A stretch of 64,000 bases of DNA from Bosea sp. PAMC 26642 (GCF_001562255.1 NZ_CP014301.1:1612001-1676000); one strand, 5' to 3'. Counted from the stretch's first letter, positions 9,825 to 19,450 are shown. Translations and numbers: made by a program. The notes: a model not told the origin generated them from the sequence alone.

Positions 9825-11234
9825 ATGAAGAGCGCCAAGGACGTCCTCAAGGCGATCAAGGACAACGATGTCAAATATGTCGATTTCCGCTTCACCGACC
9901 CGCGCGGCAAGTGGCAGCATGTGACGTTCGACATCACGATGATCGACGAGGACATCTTCGCCGAAGGCACGATGTTCGACGGCTCTTCGATCGCCGGCTG
10001 GAAGGCCATCAACGAATCCGACATGCTGCTGATGCCGGACCCGACGACAGCGGTCATGGACCCGTTCTTCTCGGCGGCCACGATGGTCATCACCTGTGAC
10101 GTGCTCGAGCCCGCCACTGGCGAGCCCTATGGCCGCGATCCCCGCGGCATGGCCAAGAAGGCCGAGGCCTATCTCAAATCGACCGGCATCGGCGACACCT
10201 GCTATGTCGGCCCAGAAGCCGAGTTCTTCGTCTTCGACGACGTCAAGATCGCCGCCGACCCCTACAACACGGGCTTCAAGCTCGACAACGTCGAGCTGCC
10301 GACCAACGGCATGACCGAATACGAAGGCGGCAACCTCGGCCACCGCATCGCGACCAAGGGCGGCTATTTCCCCGTCCCGCCGCAGGATTCGGCGCAGGAC
10401 ATGCGCGGCGAGATGCTGGCTGCCATGGCTGCCATGGGCGCCAAGGTCGAGAAGCACCACCACGAGGTCGCTTCCGCCCAGCACGAGCTCGGCCTGAAGT
10501 TCGACACGCTGACGCTGATGGCCGACACGATGCAGGTCTACAAATACGCGATCCACAACGTCGCGCAGAGCTACGGCAAGACCGCGACCTTCATGCCCAA
10601 GCCGATCTTCGGCGACAACGGCTCCGGCATGCACGTCCACCAGTCGATCTGGAAAAACGGCAAGCCGATCATGGCCGGCAACAAATATGCCGACCTGTCG
10701 CAGGAGTGCCTCTGGTATATCGGCGGCATCATCAAGCACGCCAAGTCGCTGAACGCCTTCACCAACCCGTCGACGAACTCCTACAAGCGCCTCGTCCCGG
10801 GCTATGAGGCTCCGGTGCTGCTGGCCTATTCGGCCCGCAATCGCTCGGCCTCCTGCCGTATTCCGTGGACGAACTCGCCCAAGGCCAAGCGCGTCGAGGT
10901 CCGCTTCCCCGATCCGATGGCGAACCCCTATCTCGCCTTCTCGGCTCTGCTGATGGCAGGCATCGACGGGATCATCAACAAGATCGATCCGGGCCCGGCC
11001 ATGGACAAGGATCTCTACGACCTGCCCCCGCGCGAGTTGAAGAAGATCCCGACCGTCTGCGGATCGCTGCGCGAAGCGCTCGACAATCTCAAGAAGGACA
11101 ACGCCTACCTCAAGGCCGGCGGCGTCTTCAACGACGACTTCATCGAGAGCTATATCGAACTGAAGATGCAGGACGTGATGCGTTTCGAAATGACGCCGCA
11201 CCCGGTCGAGTTCGCCATGTACTATTCCTACTGA
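9825..11234 (+). CDS. glnA: Type I glutamine synthetase
   Basis: The 469-residue dodecameric enzyme makes glutamine from glutamate, ammonia and ATP. It has the N-terminal beta-grasp domain (WQHVTFD), the signature FDGSSIAGW, the metal-binding region with [10 protein letters not shown], and the adenylylation site Tyr398 in DLYDLPPRE. It is therefore of the GS-I beta type, controlled by GlnE. The ribosome binding site AGAGGAA precedes the start. With glnB upstream it forms the core of ammonium assimilation control, and a strong terminator follows. Confidence 0.97.
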   Translation: MKSAKDVLKAIKDNDVKYVDFRFTDPRGKWQHVTFDITMIDEDIFAEGTMFDGSSIAGWKAINESDMLLMPDPTTAVMDPFFSAATMVITCDVLEPATGEPYGRDPRGMAKKAEAYLKSTGIGDTCYVGPEAEFFVFDDVKIAADPYNTGFKLDNVELPTNGMTEYEGGNLGHRIATKGGYFPVPPQDSAQDMRGEMLAAMAAMGAKVEKHHHEVASAQHELGLKFDTLTLMADTMQVYKYAIHNVAQSYGKTATFMPKPIFGDNGSGMHVHQSIWKNGKPIMAGNKYADLSQECLWYIGGIIKHAKSLNAFTNPSTNSYKRLVPGYEAPVLLAYSARNRSASCRIPWTNSPKAKRVEVRFPDPMANPYLAFSALLMAGIDGIINKIDPGPAMDKDLYDLPPRELKKIPTVCGSLREALDNLKKDNAYLKAGGVFNDDFIESYIELKMQDVMRFEMTPHPVEFAMYYSY

Positions 11235-11303
11235 GGTTTCGGCTGGCCAAGCGGCCGCCCAGAGCTTCCTCCCGATCGCGACCTGGTCGCGATCCACCTT
11301 GAC

Positions 11304-11331
11304 AACCGGGGCGGCGACGCCCCGGTTTTTT
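11304..11331 (+). terminator. Rho-independent terminator of glnB-glnA
   Basis: A perfect 10-bp stem (AACCGGGGCG with CGCCCCGGTT) around a GCGA loop is followed by a T run. It lies 70 bases after the glnA stop. Confidence 0.92.
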
Positions 11332-11349
11332 GTTGTGAGGAATCATGGG

Positions 11350-11672
11350 TCAGGATGCGCGATTATGCGCGATCAGTATCTGCGAACCGGAACCGACCGT
11401 CTGCGACAGCAGATCGGCCTTGTAGCTGACCAGCGGAGGCGTCAGCCCGATCGACGGCGCCGCGACGATCGCGCGATTCCGGCCAGGCAATAGACCTCGA
11501 TGCCACGACCGGCACCGTTCGTTGTGAGTATGTCAATATTCGAGACGCTATAGCTGCCCGGCCGAACCTGCAGCGGCTTGCCGGCCACGCGTGCTGCTTC
11601 GATCGCAGCACCGATCGTCGTGCTGGTGAAACCGGCAAGCGGTGGCGTCGCAGGATCGGCCACGACGACGAT
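11350..11672 (-). pseudogene. Frameshifted relic of a secreted beta-helix-like protein
   Basis: On the minus strand, the frame from about 11672 reads ADPATPPLAGFTSTTIG, then AIEAARVAGKPLQVRPGSYS and GRGIEVYCLAG. This is the style of the first turns of right-handed beta-helix proteins (a KPLxxxPGxY pattern). Near 11483 the sense continues only after a one-base shift, as NRAIVAAPSIGLTPPLVSYK then ADLLSQTVGSGSQILI, and it ends at a stop at 11350-11352. No start codon or ribosome binding site for this frame is evident, and its upstream end runs into the start region of the methyltransferase gene on the other strand. I read it as decayed coding sequence. The family name is uncertain. Confidence 0.45.
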
Positions 11673-12555
11673 GTCAAAAATTCGATATCCAAGGCATGTC
11701 GCTGCACTGGACAGGTGGGGGAAAAGTTTGGGCGCGCTGTTTCGGATCAGGGATTTGGCGATCAAGGCACTCGTTCGGCGTCAATGGGCCGGCTTGCGGG
11801 GCTCATCGCCGCGCCTTGCCGTCGTGCCGCACGAGCATGTCGGGCTCGCCGTCCTGACGAACGGGCTTTACGAGCGTGAGGAACTCGACTGCCTCTCGGC
11901 GCTGATTCGCGAACACCGTCTCGGCAGCGGCACCTGCCTCGACATCGGCGCCAACATCGGCAACCACGCGGTGATCTGGTCACGGCTGTTCGAGCACGTC
12001 GTCTGCTTCGAACCCAACCCCCATATGGTCGCGGTGCTGCGCGCCAATCTCACCCTCAATGAATGCAGCAATGTCCGTGTCGTCGATGCCGGGCTCGGCA
12101 CCAGTGACGCGGAGCTACCGTTCTCGTTTCATGAAGCCGGCAATGACGGCACCGGCACCTTTGCCAAGGAGGCGGGCGAACGGACTTTGCCGGTGCGGCA
12201 TGGCGACCGCCTCATTGCCGAACTGGGGCTTGAAGCCGCGATCACCTTCGTCAAATGCGATGTCGAAGGCTTCGAGCAATCCGTGTTCGAGGGGCTGGCG
12301 CTGACCCTGACCCAGGCGCGGCCGGTTATCGCTTTCGAGAGCAATTCAGCCGAACTCGGCAATCCGGTCTGGCATCTTCTGCAGAGCTTCGGATACGACC
12401 GTCTCTACGCGCTGCAGCACACGGCGCAGAATCAGCCGCCCCTTGTCCGGGAGTTCGTCCGGCTTGCACGGGGTCATCGCTGCTGGCTTGAACAGGTCGA
12501 CGCGGCTCCAACCCATGCCGTCAATCTCGTGGCTACGGCCAAGCTCCCCGTCTGA
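11671..12555 (+). CDS. FkbM family SAM-dependent methyltransferase
   Basis: The protein is about 294 residues from the ATG at 11671. The SAM-binding motif I is CLDIGANIGNHAVIWSR near residue 90, followed by VCFEPNPHMVAVLRANL. The typical FkbM segment ITFVKCDVEGFEQSVFEGL is present. Such enzymes O-methylate sugars or other small groups on glycans and natural products. The start is uncertain: TTG at 11728, with GGTGGGGGAAAAG before it, is an alternative that avoids overlap with the relic on the other strand. It converges with a glycosyltransferase gene, so a role in surface-polysaccharide modification is plausible. Confidence 0.85.
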   Translation: MSKIRYPRHVAALDRWGKSLGALFRIRDLAIKALVRRQWAGLRGSSPRLAVVPHEHVGLAVLTNGLYEREELDCLSALIREHRLGSGTCLDIGANIGNHAVIWSRLFEHVVCFEPNPHMVAVLRANLTLNECSNVRVVDAGLGTSDAELPFSFHEAGNDGTGTFAKEAGERTLPVRHGDRLIAELGLEAAITFVKCDVEGFEQSVFEGLALTLTQARPVIAFESNSAELGNPVWHLLQSFGYDRLYALQHTAQNQPPLVREFVRLARGHRCWLEQVDAAPTHAVNLVATAKLPV

Positions 12556-12560
12556 GCTTT

Positions 12561-13781
12561 TTAGGCCGCCAGGCTCTCGGTGGCGCCATAGCTGCGCCGC
12601 AGCATTTCGAGATGGCGCGCCAGTGTCGGTGGGTCGGCCCAGTAGGTCTCATAGGCCGCGAGACCAAGCCTGCGGACATACGCGTCGTCTTGCAGGGCCA
12701 CCAAGGCCTCCGTCAGGGCCCCGACATCGAGCGACGGCAGGAGAACTCCGTCGATGCCGTCCCGAACACGTCCGGCGGCGCCCGTCCTCTGCGACAACAC
12801 TGCGGGAACGCCCTGCGCCATGGCCTCGACGACCGTCAGGGGCCCGGTCTCGTACCAGAGCGAAGGTGCAACGAGGCAGCGAGCCGCGCGCAGTTCGGGC
12901 AGCAAGCTTTTTGGGTCAAGCCAGCCTGTGATCTCGGCGGCTGGATTGAGCTTGACGATCTGTGCCTTGATATCGCTTTCTCCATCGCCGACGAAACGCA
13001 AAGGCAGCCCAGCCTTATAAGCCGCCTCAGCTAACAGCAGCACGCCCTTCTCCTGCGTCAGCCGTCCAACAAACAGCGTATGGCTATTGCCCGCCACCTC
13101 CACTGGCGGGCTCTTCTGCGCTTCCATCATGTTCTCGACCACGACATGACGCCCCTGCTTCGGCAGGAAGGGTTCGGCGAAGCGCCGTGCGAATTCGCTG
13201 ACATGGATGAAGAGCGGCGCCTTGAGGCTGCGCATCGCCTCGTCTGAGCGCCACTGCCGGGCGACTCGCACCAGCTTATGGGCATAGGATGCGCGGTCGC
13301 AATTGCTTGCGATGCAGCCGACTGACATCGGCTGGCGCTTGCAGGGTGCGCCGGCCTTGAAGTCGAAATAGCCGCCTACGGGACAAAACGAGAAATAGTC
13401 GTGCATGGTGATCGCGACGGGCAGCCCGCTCTCGCCAGCTGCCGCAATCGCGGCCGGGCTGAAGGCCTTGGTCCATTGATGCAGATGCACCAGCGTTCCG
13501 GCCGGCTGGCGCGACAGCAGCGCGCTCAGGAAGGCATGGGCCGGGGCATTCCAGATTCCCTGCCGAGCAGCCGCAAACTTGCTGCCGACCTTCCAGATCT
13601 CGTCGCCGCGGAACATCTCGACCTGGATACGCGGGTGATCGAGTCGGTTCGAGACCGGTCCGATTCCGCAGGCCAGAACGATATCGACACCCGCCTCGGC
13701 CAGGCCGCGGGCGCTTTCGATCGCGACCTTGGCCGCGCCGCCGTTGACGGATGCAAAGTCGCTGATGATGACGACGCGCAT
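12561..13781 (-). CDS. GT4 family glycosyltransferase
   Basis: This 406-residue protein has the two-Rossmann GT-B layout. The N-terminus MRVVIISDFASVNGGAAKVA is the usual acceptor-domain start, and FVGRLTQEKGVLLLAEAA is the linker into the donor domain. The donor site is VVEAMAQGVPAVLSQR (E...GxPxV). I chose the ATG at 13781; the frame is open further upstream but without similarity. The middle part has a cluster of cysteines (FSFCPVGG, CKRQ, VGCIASNCDRAS). Acceptor and sugar are unknown. It probably works on an exopolysaccharide or glycolipid together with the convergent FkbM methyltransferase. Confidence 0.88.
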   Translation of the reverse strand: MRVVIISDFASVNGGAAKVAIESARGLAEAGVDIVLACGIGPVSNRLDHPRIQVEMFRGDEIWKVGSKFAAARQGIWNAPAHAFLSALLSRQPAGTLVHLHQWTKAFSPAAIAAAGESGLPVAITMHDYFSFCPVGGYFDFKAGAPCKRQPMSVGCIASNCDRASYAHKLVRVARQWRSDEAMRSLKAPLFIHVSEFARRFAEPFLPKQGRHVVVENMMEAQKSPPVEVAGNSHTLFVGRLTQEKGVLLLAEAAYKAGLPLRFVGDGESDIKAQIVKLNPAAEITGWLDPKSLLPELRAARCLVAPSLWYETGPLTVVEAMAQGVPAVLSQRTGAAGRVRDGIDGVLLPSLDVGALTEALVALQDDAYVRRLGLAAYETYWADPPTLARHLEMLRRSYGATESLAA

Positions 13782-13851
13782 GGCGAAGATTCTCCGCCGA
13801 AAAGCGTAAAAGGCAATCGTTGATTTTTTACGTAAGTGGCGCTGTTCGCGT

Positions 13852-14049
13852 TCAGCGAAGCGACAGGATGACCACCGCCAAAGCGACGGCGACGCCCAGG
13901 ATCGGAGCGAGAAGCGCGCGCGTAAAGACCGCAAGCCGCCAGCCTGGCACCGCAGCCGCTTCCTCATGCCCGAAGGCTTCGCCCGCGAGGCGCGCGACTC
14001 GTTGCAGGCCCGCCACTCTCATGCTTGGCACAATACGACCAGACGCCAC
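13852..14049 (-). CDS. Small tail-anchored hypothetical protein
   Basis: A 65-residue frame starts at GTG 14049, with a good GGGGGAGGG ribosome binding site five bases upstream. The C-terminus is a single hydrophobic helix (LLAPILGVAVALAVVILSL), so it could be a tail-anchored membrane peptide. The rest is Ala/Arg-rich. No family is recognised, and it could be a chance frame. The 272 bases between it and parE show nothing else. Confidence 0.4.
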   Translation of the reverse strand: MASGRIVPSMRVAGLQRVARLAGEAFGHEEAAAVPGWRLAVFTRALLAPILGVAVALAVVILSLR

Positions 14050-14321
14050 GACACCCTCCCCCGTTTTCGACCGATCATAGCAGTCCGCCGCCTGCCGCCC
14101 AGCCCTTCGATCGTCGCAGCCCTTCGCCGATGCGCAGGTTGATACGGTCTGAAAGTCCGATTCCATTGCACTGAGTAGCCAATCTGCATGTCTGCGGGAT
14201 GACGGGATCTCGACCTCGCGGGTTTCCTCGCGATGCCCTTGGCTGTAGGAAGTGCCGCAGCGCGTCATGGTGGCATCTGCACTAGGATTTGTCGTCGCGA
14301 ATCAGGGGGCCTGCGGACACG

Positions 14322-16460
14322 ATGGCGGAGAACGGCGATCTTTTCGGCGCTGACCCCGAGCGGCCGGCAGCCGCCGTGCCGCGGGCTGTCGCGCCAGGGC
14401 CGGCACCGGCCAGAACGGACGCCGCCACAGGTGCCGTCCGGCGGCCGGGCACCGTCTCGACAGAGGTGAGGCTTGCCCAGCCCGCCGCGCCGACCCCGCC
14501 GCGCAACGGCACCTTGTCGGAGGCCGGCTACGACGCCTCCGCCATCGAGGTGCTGGAAGGGTTGGAGCCGGTCCGCCGCCGTCCGGGCATGTATATCGGC
14601 GGAACCGACGAGCGCGCGTTGCACCATCTCTTCGCCGAGGTGATCGACAACGCCATGGACGAGGCGGTGGCGGGCCACGCCACCTTCATCGATGTCGAGA
14701 TTCTCGATGACGGCTCGATCGCCGTCACCGATAATGGCCGCGGCATCCCGGTCGACCCGCACCCGAAATTCCCCGGAAAATCGGCGCTCGAAGTCATCAT
14801 GACGACGTTGCACGCCGGCGGAAAATTCGATTCCAAGGCTTATGAGACCTCGGGCGGCCTGCACGGCGTCGGCGTCTCGGTCGTCAATGCGCTCTCCGAC
14901 GCGCTCGAGGTCGAGGTCGCGCGCGGCAAGACGCTCTACCGTCAGCATTTTTCGCGTGGCCTGCCGCTGGGGCCGCTGGAGACGGTCGGCCCCGTCGCCA
15001 ACCGGCGTGGCACCCGCGTGCGTTTCCATCCCGACGCGCAGATCTTTGGCGAGGGCGCGCACTTCGTGCCGTCACGCCTGTTCCGCATGGCGCGCTCGAA
15101 AGCCTATCTCTTCGGCGGCGTCGAAATCCGCTGGCACTGCGCCCCTGCCCTACTGAAGCCCGAAGGCGATGTAGCAGCCGAGGCCGTGTTCCGTTTCCCG
15201 GGGGGCTTGCGCGACTATCTCGGCCGCGAGATCGAGGGCAAGGACCTCGTCGCCGAACCGATCTTCTCGGGCAAGATCACGAAAGAGGGCAGCCACGGCT
15301 CGCTCGAATGGGCGATCGCCTGGCTCGCAACCGGCGAGGACGGCTTCTCGTCCTCCTATTGCAACACGATTCCGACGCCCGAAGGCGGCACCCATGAAGC
15401 CGGGTTGAGGATCGCCCTGCTGCGGGGTCTGCGCGACCACGCCGAGCGCATCGGCCAGTCCAAGCGCATGGCGCAGGTGACCTCCGACGACGTGATGGCG
15501 ACTTGCGCCGCCATGCTTTCGGTCTTCATTCGAGAGCCTGAATTCCAGGGCCAGACCAAGGACAAGCTCGCGACGCTTGAAGCCTCGCGCATCGTCGAGA
15601 ACGCGGTTCGCGACGCATTCGACCATTGGCTGGCCGCCGCGCCGCAACAAGCATTGAAGCTGCTCGACTGGTCGGTCGACCGGGCCGAGGAGCGCCTGCG
15701 CCGCCGCCTCGAGAAGGAGGTCTCGCGCAAGACCGCCACTCGCAAGCTGCGCCTGCCGGGCAAGCTCGCCGATTGCAGCAATGCCGGCGCGGCGGGCTCG
15801 GAAATCTTCATCGTCGAGGGCGATTCGGCTGGCGGCTCCGCCAAGCAGGCGCGCAACCGCGCGACGCAGGCCATTCTTCCCCTGCGCGGGAAAATCCTCA
15901 ACGTCGCCAATGCGACGCGCGAGAAGATGAACCAGAACCAGCAGCTCGCCGACCTGATCCTGGCGCTGGGTTGCGGCATCGGCACCCAGTTTCGCGAGGA
16001 CGACCTGCGCTACGAAAAGGTCATCGTGATGACCGACGCCGATGTCGATGGCGCCCATATCGCCTCGCTGCTGGTGACTTTCTTCTGGCGCCAGATGCCG
16101 CGCCTGATCGAGAAGGGGCATCTTTATCTCTCGATCCCGCCCCTCTACCGGCTCCGCCACGGCGGCAAGAGCATCTATGCGCGCAACGACGCCCATAAGG
16201 ACGAGCTGATGGCTACGGTCTTCAAGGGCAAGAAGCCCGAGATCGGCCGCTTCAAGGGTCTCGGCGAGATGATGCCGGCCGAGCTCAAGGAGACCACGAT
16301 GGACCCGGCGAAACGCATCCTGCTCAAGGTCATGGTCGATCACGAGGCCCGCGACGAGACCTCGGACACGGTCGAGCGGCTGATGGGCAACAAGCCCGAG
16401 GCGCGCTTCATCTTCATCCAGGAGCGGGCAGCCTTCGCCGGCGAACTGATCGATCTGTGA
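14322..16460 (+). CDS. parE: DNA topoisomerase IV subunit B
   Basis: The 712-residue ATPase subunit of topoisomerase IV decatenates daughter chromosomes with ParC. After a Pro/Ala-rich N-terminal extension of about 65 residues come the GHKL ATPase motifs (EVIDNAMDEAVAG, VTDNGRGIPVD, ETSGGLHGVGVSVVNALS). The TOPRIM motif EGDSAGGSAKQARNR starts near residue 499, with the DxD metal site in VMTDADVDGAHI. The C-terminus has KGLGEMMPAELKETTMDP. The short TOPRIM-to-end distance and these C-terminal words favour ParE over GyrB. I use the ATG at 14322, not the in-frame alternative 11 codons upstream. Confidence 0.93.
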   Translation: MAENGDLFGADPERPAAAVPRAVAPGPAPARTDAATGAVRRPGTVSTEVRLAQPAAPTPPRNGTLSEAGYDASAIEVLEGLEPVRRRPGMYIGGTDERALHHLFAEVIDNAMDEAVAGHATFIDVEILDDGSIAVTDNGRGIPVDPHPKFPGKSALEVIMTTLHAGGKFDSKAYETSGGLHGVGVSVVNALSDALEVEVARGKTLYRQHFSRGLPLGPLETVGPVANRRGTRVRFHPDAQIFGEGAHFVPSRLFRMARSKAYLFGGVEIRWHCAPALLKPEGDVAAEAVFRFPGGLRDYLGREIEGKDLVAEPIFSGKITKEGSHGSLEWAIAWLATGEDGFSSSYCNTIPTPEGGTHEAGLRIALLRGLRDHAERIGQSKRMAQVTSDDVMATCAAMLSVFIREPEFQGQTKDKLATLEASRIVENAVRDAFDHWLAAAPQQALKLLDWSVDRAEERLRRRLEKEVSRKTATRKLRLPGKLADCSNAGAAGSEIFIVEGDSAGGSAKQARNRATQAILPLRGKILNVANATREKMNQNQQLADLILALGCGIGTQFREDDLRYEKVIVMTDADVDGAHIASLLVTFFWRQMPRLIEKGHLYLSIPPLYRLRHGGKSIYARNDAHKDELMATVFKGKKPEIGRFKGLGEMMPAELKETTMDPAKRILLKVMVDHEARDETSDTVERLMGNKPEARFIFIQERAAFAGELIDL

Positions 16461-16568
16461 GGCAGCGGGTCCTGCCGCCACCGCAACGCTTCGCTAACCA
16501 TCCCTTTACTGCCCAGGCCGCATGGTGACGCAGGGACCGGCTTGCGCCCGACAAGGATGGAGCGCCCG

Positions 16569-16829
16569 ATGCGGCTGATCGAACTGTTCTGGAAGAACGA
16601 GCGCGGCACCATGGTCGCCGACATCGCCAAGGCCGGAGCCGCGATCGCCTTTCTCTCGGTCGTCGCCGCCAATTTCGTCTCGAGCCGGACAACCAATCTC
16701 GATCAGGAGCGTCTGGGCCAGGTCGCCTCGGCAGCGTCCCGGGGCCAGGCCATCGACCCCCTCGTCACAGGCTCGATCCTGAAACGCGCCAACGAGACCA
16801 AACTCGACCCCTGCGTCGTCCAGCGCTGA
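16569..16829 (+). CDS. Small single-span membrane protein
   Basis: The 86-residue frame starts at the ATG at 16569, with an AAGGATGGAG ribosome binding site. A short charged start (MRLIELFWKNERGTMVADI) is followed by a hydrophobic helix (AGAAIAFLSVVAANFV). A polar tail follows. The start resembles that of short Flp/Tad-type pilin-like proteins (FxxxERG then a hydrophobic helix), but the usual glycine-cleavage context is not convincing. It sits between parE and a hydrolase gene with no obvious partner. Confidence 0.6.
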   Translation: MRLIELFWKNERGTMVADIAKAGAAIAFLSVVAANFVSSRTTNLDQERLGQVASAASRGQAIDPLVTGSILKRANETKLDPCVVQR

Positions 16830-16840
16830 GCCCTCAGCCC

Positions 16841-17536
16841 TCAGCCCAACCAGCGAAGCAGTTCCCGCGTTACCGCATCAGGCGCCTCCAGCGTCGAGAG
16901 ATGACCACAGCCGGGAACGATGACAAGCTTGGCATTGGCTCCGATCCCCTGAACGATCTCGCGCGCCTCGGTCGGCGGCGTCAGCGCGTCCTCCTCGCCG
17001 ACCAGCACCAGCGTCGGCACCGCGATCGTCGCCAATCCCGGCCGCGAATCCGGCCGGCCCATGATCGCGCGTTGCTGGCGCACGAAGCCTTCCGCGCCGA
17101 CGTCGTCCGCCATCGCCCGCACAGTCAGCCGCAGGGACTCGTCGGCGAGCCGGTCCGGCGCGACAAGCTTTTGCCAGAGCAGCGTGGTGACGTTGTCGAA
17201 AGCGCCCTTCTGCGCCAGCGCGATCATCTGCTCCCGCGGCCCATTGGTCTCCGGCGTGGCGGGCTTGGCACTGGTGTTGAGCAGGGTAAGCCGCATCACC
17301 CGCTCCGGCGCCTGGCGCATCACCTCGAAGGCGATATAGCCGCCCATCGACAGGCCGCAGAGCGCAAAACGGTCAGGCGCCGCCGCCAGCAGCCGCGCGG
17401 CGATACCTTCCAGCGTCTCGTCGCTCGTATGGTCGGCGACCAGTATCGAACGTCCATGTGCCAGATGCGGCCATTGCGGGCCATAGAGCGCAGCCGAGCA
17501 ATTCAGGCCCGGGACCAGCACGAGCGCTTCCGTCAT
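16841..17536 (-). CDS. Alpha/beta hydrolase
   Basis: This 231-residue enzyme has the alpha/beta hydrolase fold. The oxyanion region is LVPGLNCSAALYGPQW, the nucleophile elbow is GLSMGG (Ser about 63), the acid lies in LVGEEDALTPP, and the histidine is in VPGCGHLSTLEAPD. The full Ser-Asp-His triad is therefore visible. The length is typical of small carboxylesterase-like members. The substrate cannot be told from sequence. It is convergent with the small membrane-protein gene before it and divergent from the DEAD-box helicase. Confidence 0.88.
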   Translation of the reverse strand: MTEALVLVPGLNCSAALYGPQWPHLAHGRSILVADHTSDETLEGIAARLLAAAPDRFALCGLSMGGYIAFEVMRQAPERVMRLTLLNTSAKPATPETNGPREQMIALAQKGAFDNVTTLLWQKLVAPDRLADESLRLTVRAMADDVGAEGFVRQQRAIMGRPDSRPGLATIAVPTLVLVGEEDALTPPTEAREIVQGIGANAKLVIVPGCGHLSTLEAPDAVTRELLRWLG

Positions 17537-17697
17537 GGCGGGTATCCCTCGCAGTTCGCTGGTTTATTGACTTCGCCGCGCTTTTTCTGCATTGCACGAG
17601 GGTCCGAAGGCGCGCTGGAAAGAGATGTCGCGCCACCGTGCCGGTTGATAGGTCATCCCGCCACGAGTAACCGACCCTTGAAGAAGCGCAACACTCT

Positions 17698-19272
17698 ATG
17701 TCATTTGCCGAACTCGGCCTGAGCGAAAAGGTTCTGACGGCCGTCACGACCGCAGGCTACACCACGCCCACCCCCATCCAGGCCCAGGCCATCCCCCATG
17801 TCCTGGCCCGTCGCGACGTTCTCGGCATCGCCCAGACCGGCACCGGCAAGACCGCGGCCTTTACCCTCCCGATGCTGACGATACTGGAGAACGGCCGCGC
17901 CAGAGCGCGTATGCCGCGCACCCTGATCCTGGAACCGACCCGCGAGCTTGCTGCCCAGGTCGAGGAGAATTTCTCGCGCTACGGCGTCAACCAGAAGCTC
18001 TCAGTTGCGCTGCTGATCGGCGGCGTCTCCTTCGGCGACCAGGATGCCAAGATCACGCGGGGCGTCGATGTGCTGATCGCGACGCCGGGCCGCCTGCTCG
18101 ACCATGTCGAACGTGGCAAGCTGCTGCTGACCGGCGTCGAACTCCTCGTCATCGACGAGGCCGACCGGATGCTCGACATGGGCTTCATCCCCGACATCGA
18201 GCGGGTCTGCAAGCTGGTGCCCTTCACACGCCAGACGTTGTTCTTCACCGCGACGATGCCACCCGAGATCACGCGCATCAGCGAGCAGTTCCTGCACAAT
18301 CCGGTCCGCATCGAGGCTTCGCGCCCGGCCACCGCCGCGACCACGATTACCCAGCGTCTGATCGCCTCGAACGGACAGGATTTCGAGAAGCGCGATACGC
18401 TGCGCAAGTTGATCAAGGACGCCAAGGACCTGCAGAACGCGATCGTCTTCTGCAACCGCAAGCGCGATGTCGCGACCCTGCACAAATCGCTGCAGTCGCA
18501 TGGTCTTCCCGCCGTGTCGCTCCACGGCGACATGGACCAGTATGCCCGCATGGCCGCGCTCGAATCCTTCCGCACCGGCGAGATGCCGATCCTGGTGGCC
18601 AGCGACGTCGCTGCGCGCGGCCTCGACATCCCCGCCGTCAGCCACGTCTTCAACTACGACGTGCCGACCCATGCCGAGGATTACGTCCACCGCATCGGCC
18701 GGACCGGCCGCGCCGGTCGCGAAGGCGCATCCTTCACCATCGTCACCCGTCATGACGAGAAACTGGTTGCCGCCATCGAGAAGCTGATGGGCCAGCCCAT
18801 CGCCTGGGAAGGCGGCGGCATCGACACGCTTCCGCCCGGTGCGCCGCGCGAGGAGCGCTCTGGCGGCAGAGGCGGGCGCGGTGACGAGCGCCGCCCGGCG
18901 CGTGGCGGCGAGCGCGGCCGCGGGCGCCCCGAGCGTGGGCCCCGTGCCGAGCCCGAGACCCCGACGCGCGCGGTCAAGGTCGAGCGTCCTGCGTCCGAGG
19001 AGGAGGCCGCGCCACGTCGTCGCCGCGCCAAGGCGGACGGACCGACCAGGACCAAGATCCGTGGCGAGGTCGCCGCGGCGCCAGCCGCCAAGCCCGAGCA
19101 GACACCCGAGCCGCGTGCTGCCAGGACGAAGGCACCCGCGCCCGAGACCCGTCCCCCGCGGCCCGAGCGCACGCATGAGCCCCGCCGTCGCGACGACGAC
19201 GATGGCCCGAAGGTCAAGGGCCTTGGCGACCACGTCCCTGCCTTCCTGCTGAGGCCCGTCCGCGTCGGCTGA
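17698..19272 (+). CDS. DEAD-box ATP-dependent RNA helicase (RhlE-like)
   Basis: This 524-residue helicase carries all motifs in order: Q motif PTPIQAQAIP, Walker A AQTGTGKT, DEAD at about residues 153-156 in VIDEADRMLDMGF, motif III in FFTATMP, and the C-terminal motifs ARGLDIPAVSHVFNYD and HRIGRTGRAGR. From about residue 385 the tail is Arg/Gly/Pro/Glu-rich and repetitive (RGGRGDERRPARGGERGRGR), probably an RNA-binding disordered region. Such proteins remodel RNA in ribosome assembly and mRNA decay, often in the cold. No operon partner is visible. Confidence 0.93.
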   Translation: MSFAELGLSEKVLTAVTTAGYTTPTPIQAQAIPHVLARRDVLGIAQTGTGKTAAFTLPMLTILENGRARARMPRTLILEPTRELAAQVEENFSRYGVNQKLSVALLIGGVSFGDQDAKITRGVDVLIATPGRLLDHVERGKLLLTGVELLVIDEADRMLDMGFIPDIERVCKLVPFTRQTLFFTATMPPEITRISEQFLHNPVRIEASRPATAATTITQRLIASNGQDFEKRDTLRKLIKDAKDLQNAIVFCNRKRDVATLHKSLQSHGLPAVSLHGDMDQYARMAALESFRTGEMPILVASDVAARGLDIPAVSHVFNYDVPTHAEDYVHRIGRTGRAGREGASFTIVTRHDEKLVAAIEKLMGQPIAWEGGGIDTLPPGAPREERSGGRGGRGDERRPARGGERGRGRPERGPRAEPETPTRAVKVERPASEEEAAPRRRRAKADGPTRTKIRGEVAAAPAAKPEQTPEPRAARTKAPAPETRPPRPERTHEPRRRDDDDGPKVKGLGDHVPAFLLRPVRVG

Positions 19273-19370
19273 CGCAGGGTCATCAACCTGATCTTAACCC
19301 GTCCTCGGCAGAATGCTCGCGCGGTTGCAATCGGATTGCGGCCGCGAACGGGCGCATGCCGCCGTTGAGA

Positions 19371-19442
19371 CGGACAGGATGTCCCGCTTCGATTCACGAT
19401 CGAAGCTGTCATGGTTGACGCCATGAATCGGCTTCCTGTCCG
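19371..19442 (+). promoter_or_regulatory. Candidate structured leader (three-way junction) upstream of the diguanylate cyclase gene
   Basis: Three nested stems can be drawn in 72 bases. P1 is CGGACAGGA (19371-19379) with TCCTGTCCG (19434-19442). P2 is GCTTCGAT (19386-19393) with ATCGAAGC (19399-19406), loop TCACG. P3 is TCATGG (19409-19414) with CCATGA (19421-19426), loop TTGACG. All pairs are Watson-Crick. P1 closes only 8 bases before the ATG at 19451, so folding would crowd or hide the ribosome binding region. It is not a terminator, since no T run follows. It could instead be DNA palindromes for protein binding. Confidence 0.45.
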
Positions 19443-19450
19443 GATTGTCG

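Noticed and set aside
14322..16460. GyrB instead of ParE
   Set aside because: The length, the C-terminal words LKGLGEMMPAELKETTMDP and the lack of the longer GyrB insert favour ParE, although the two are close relatives.
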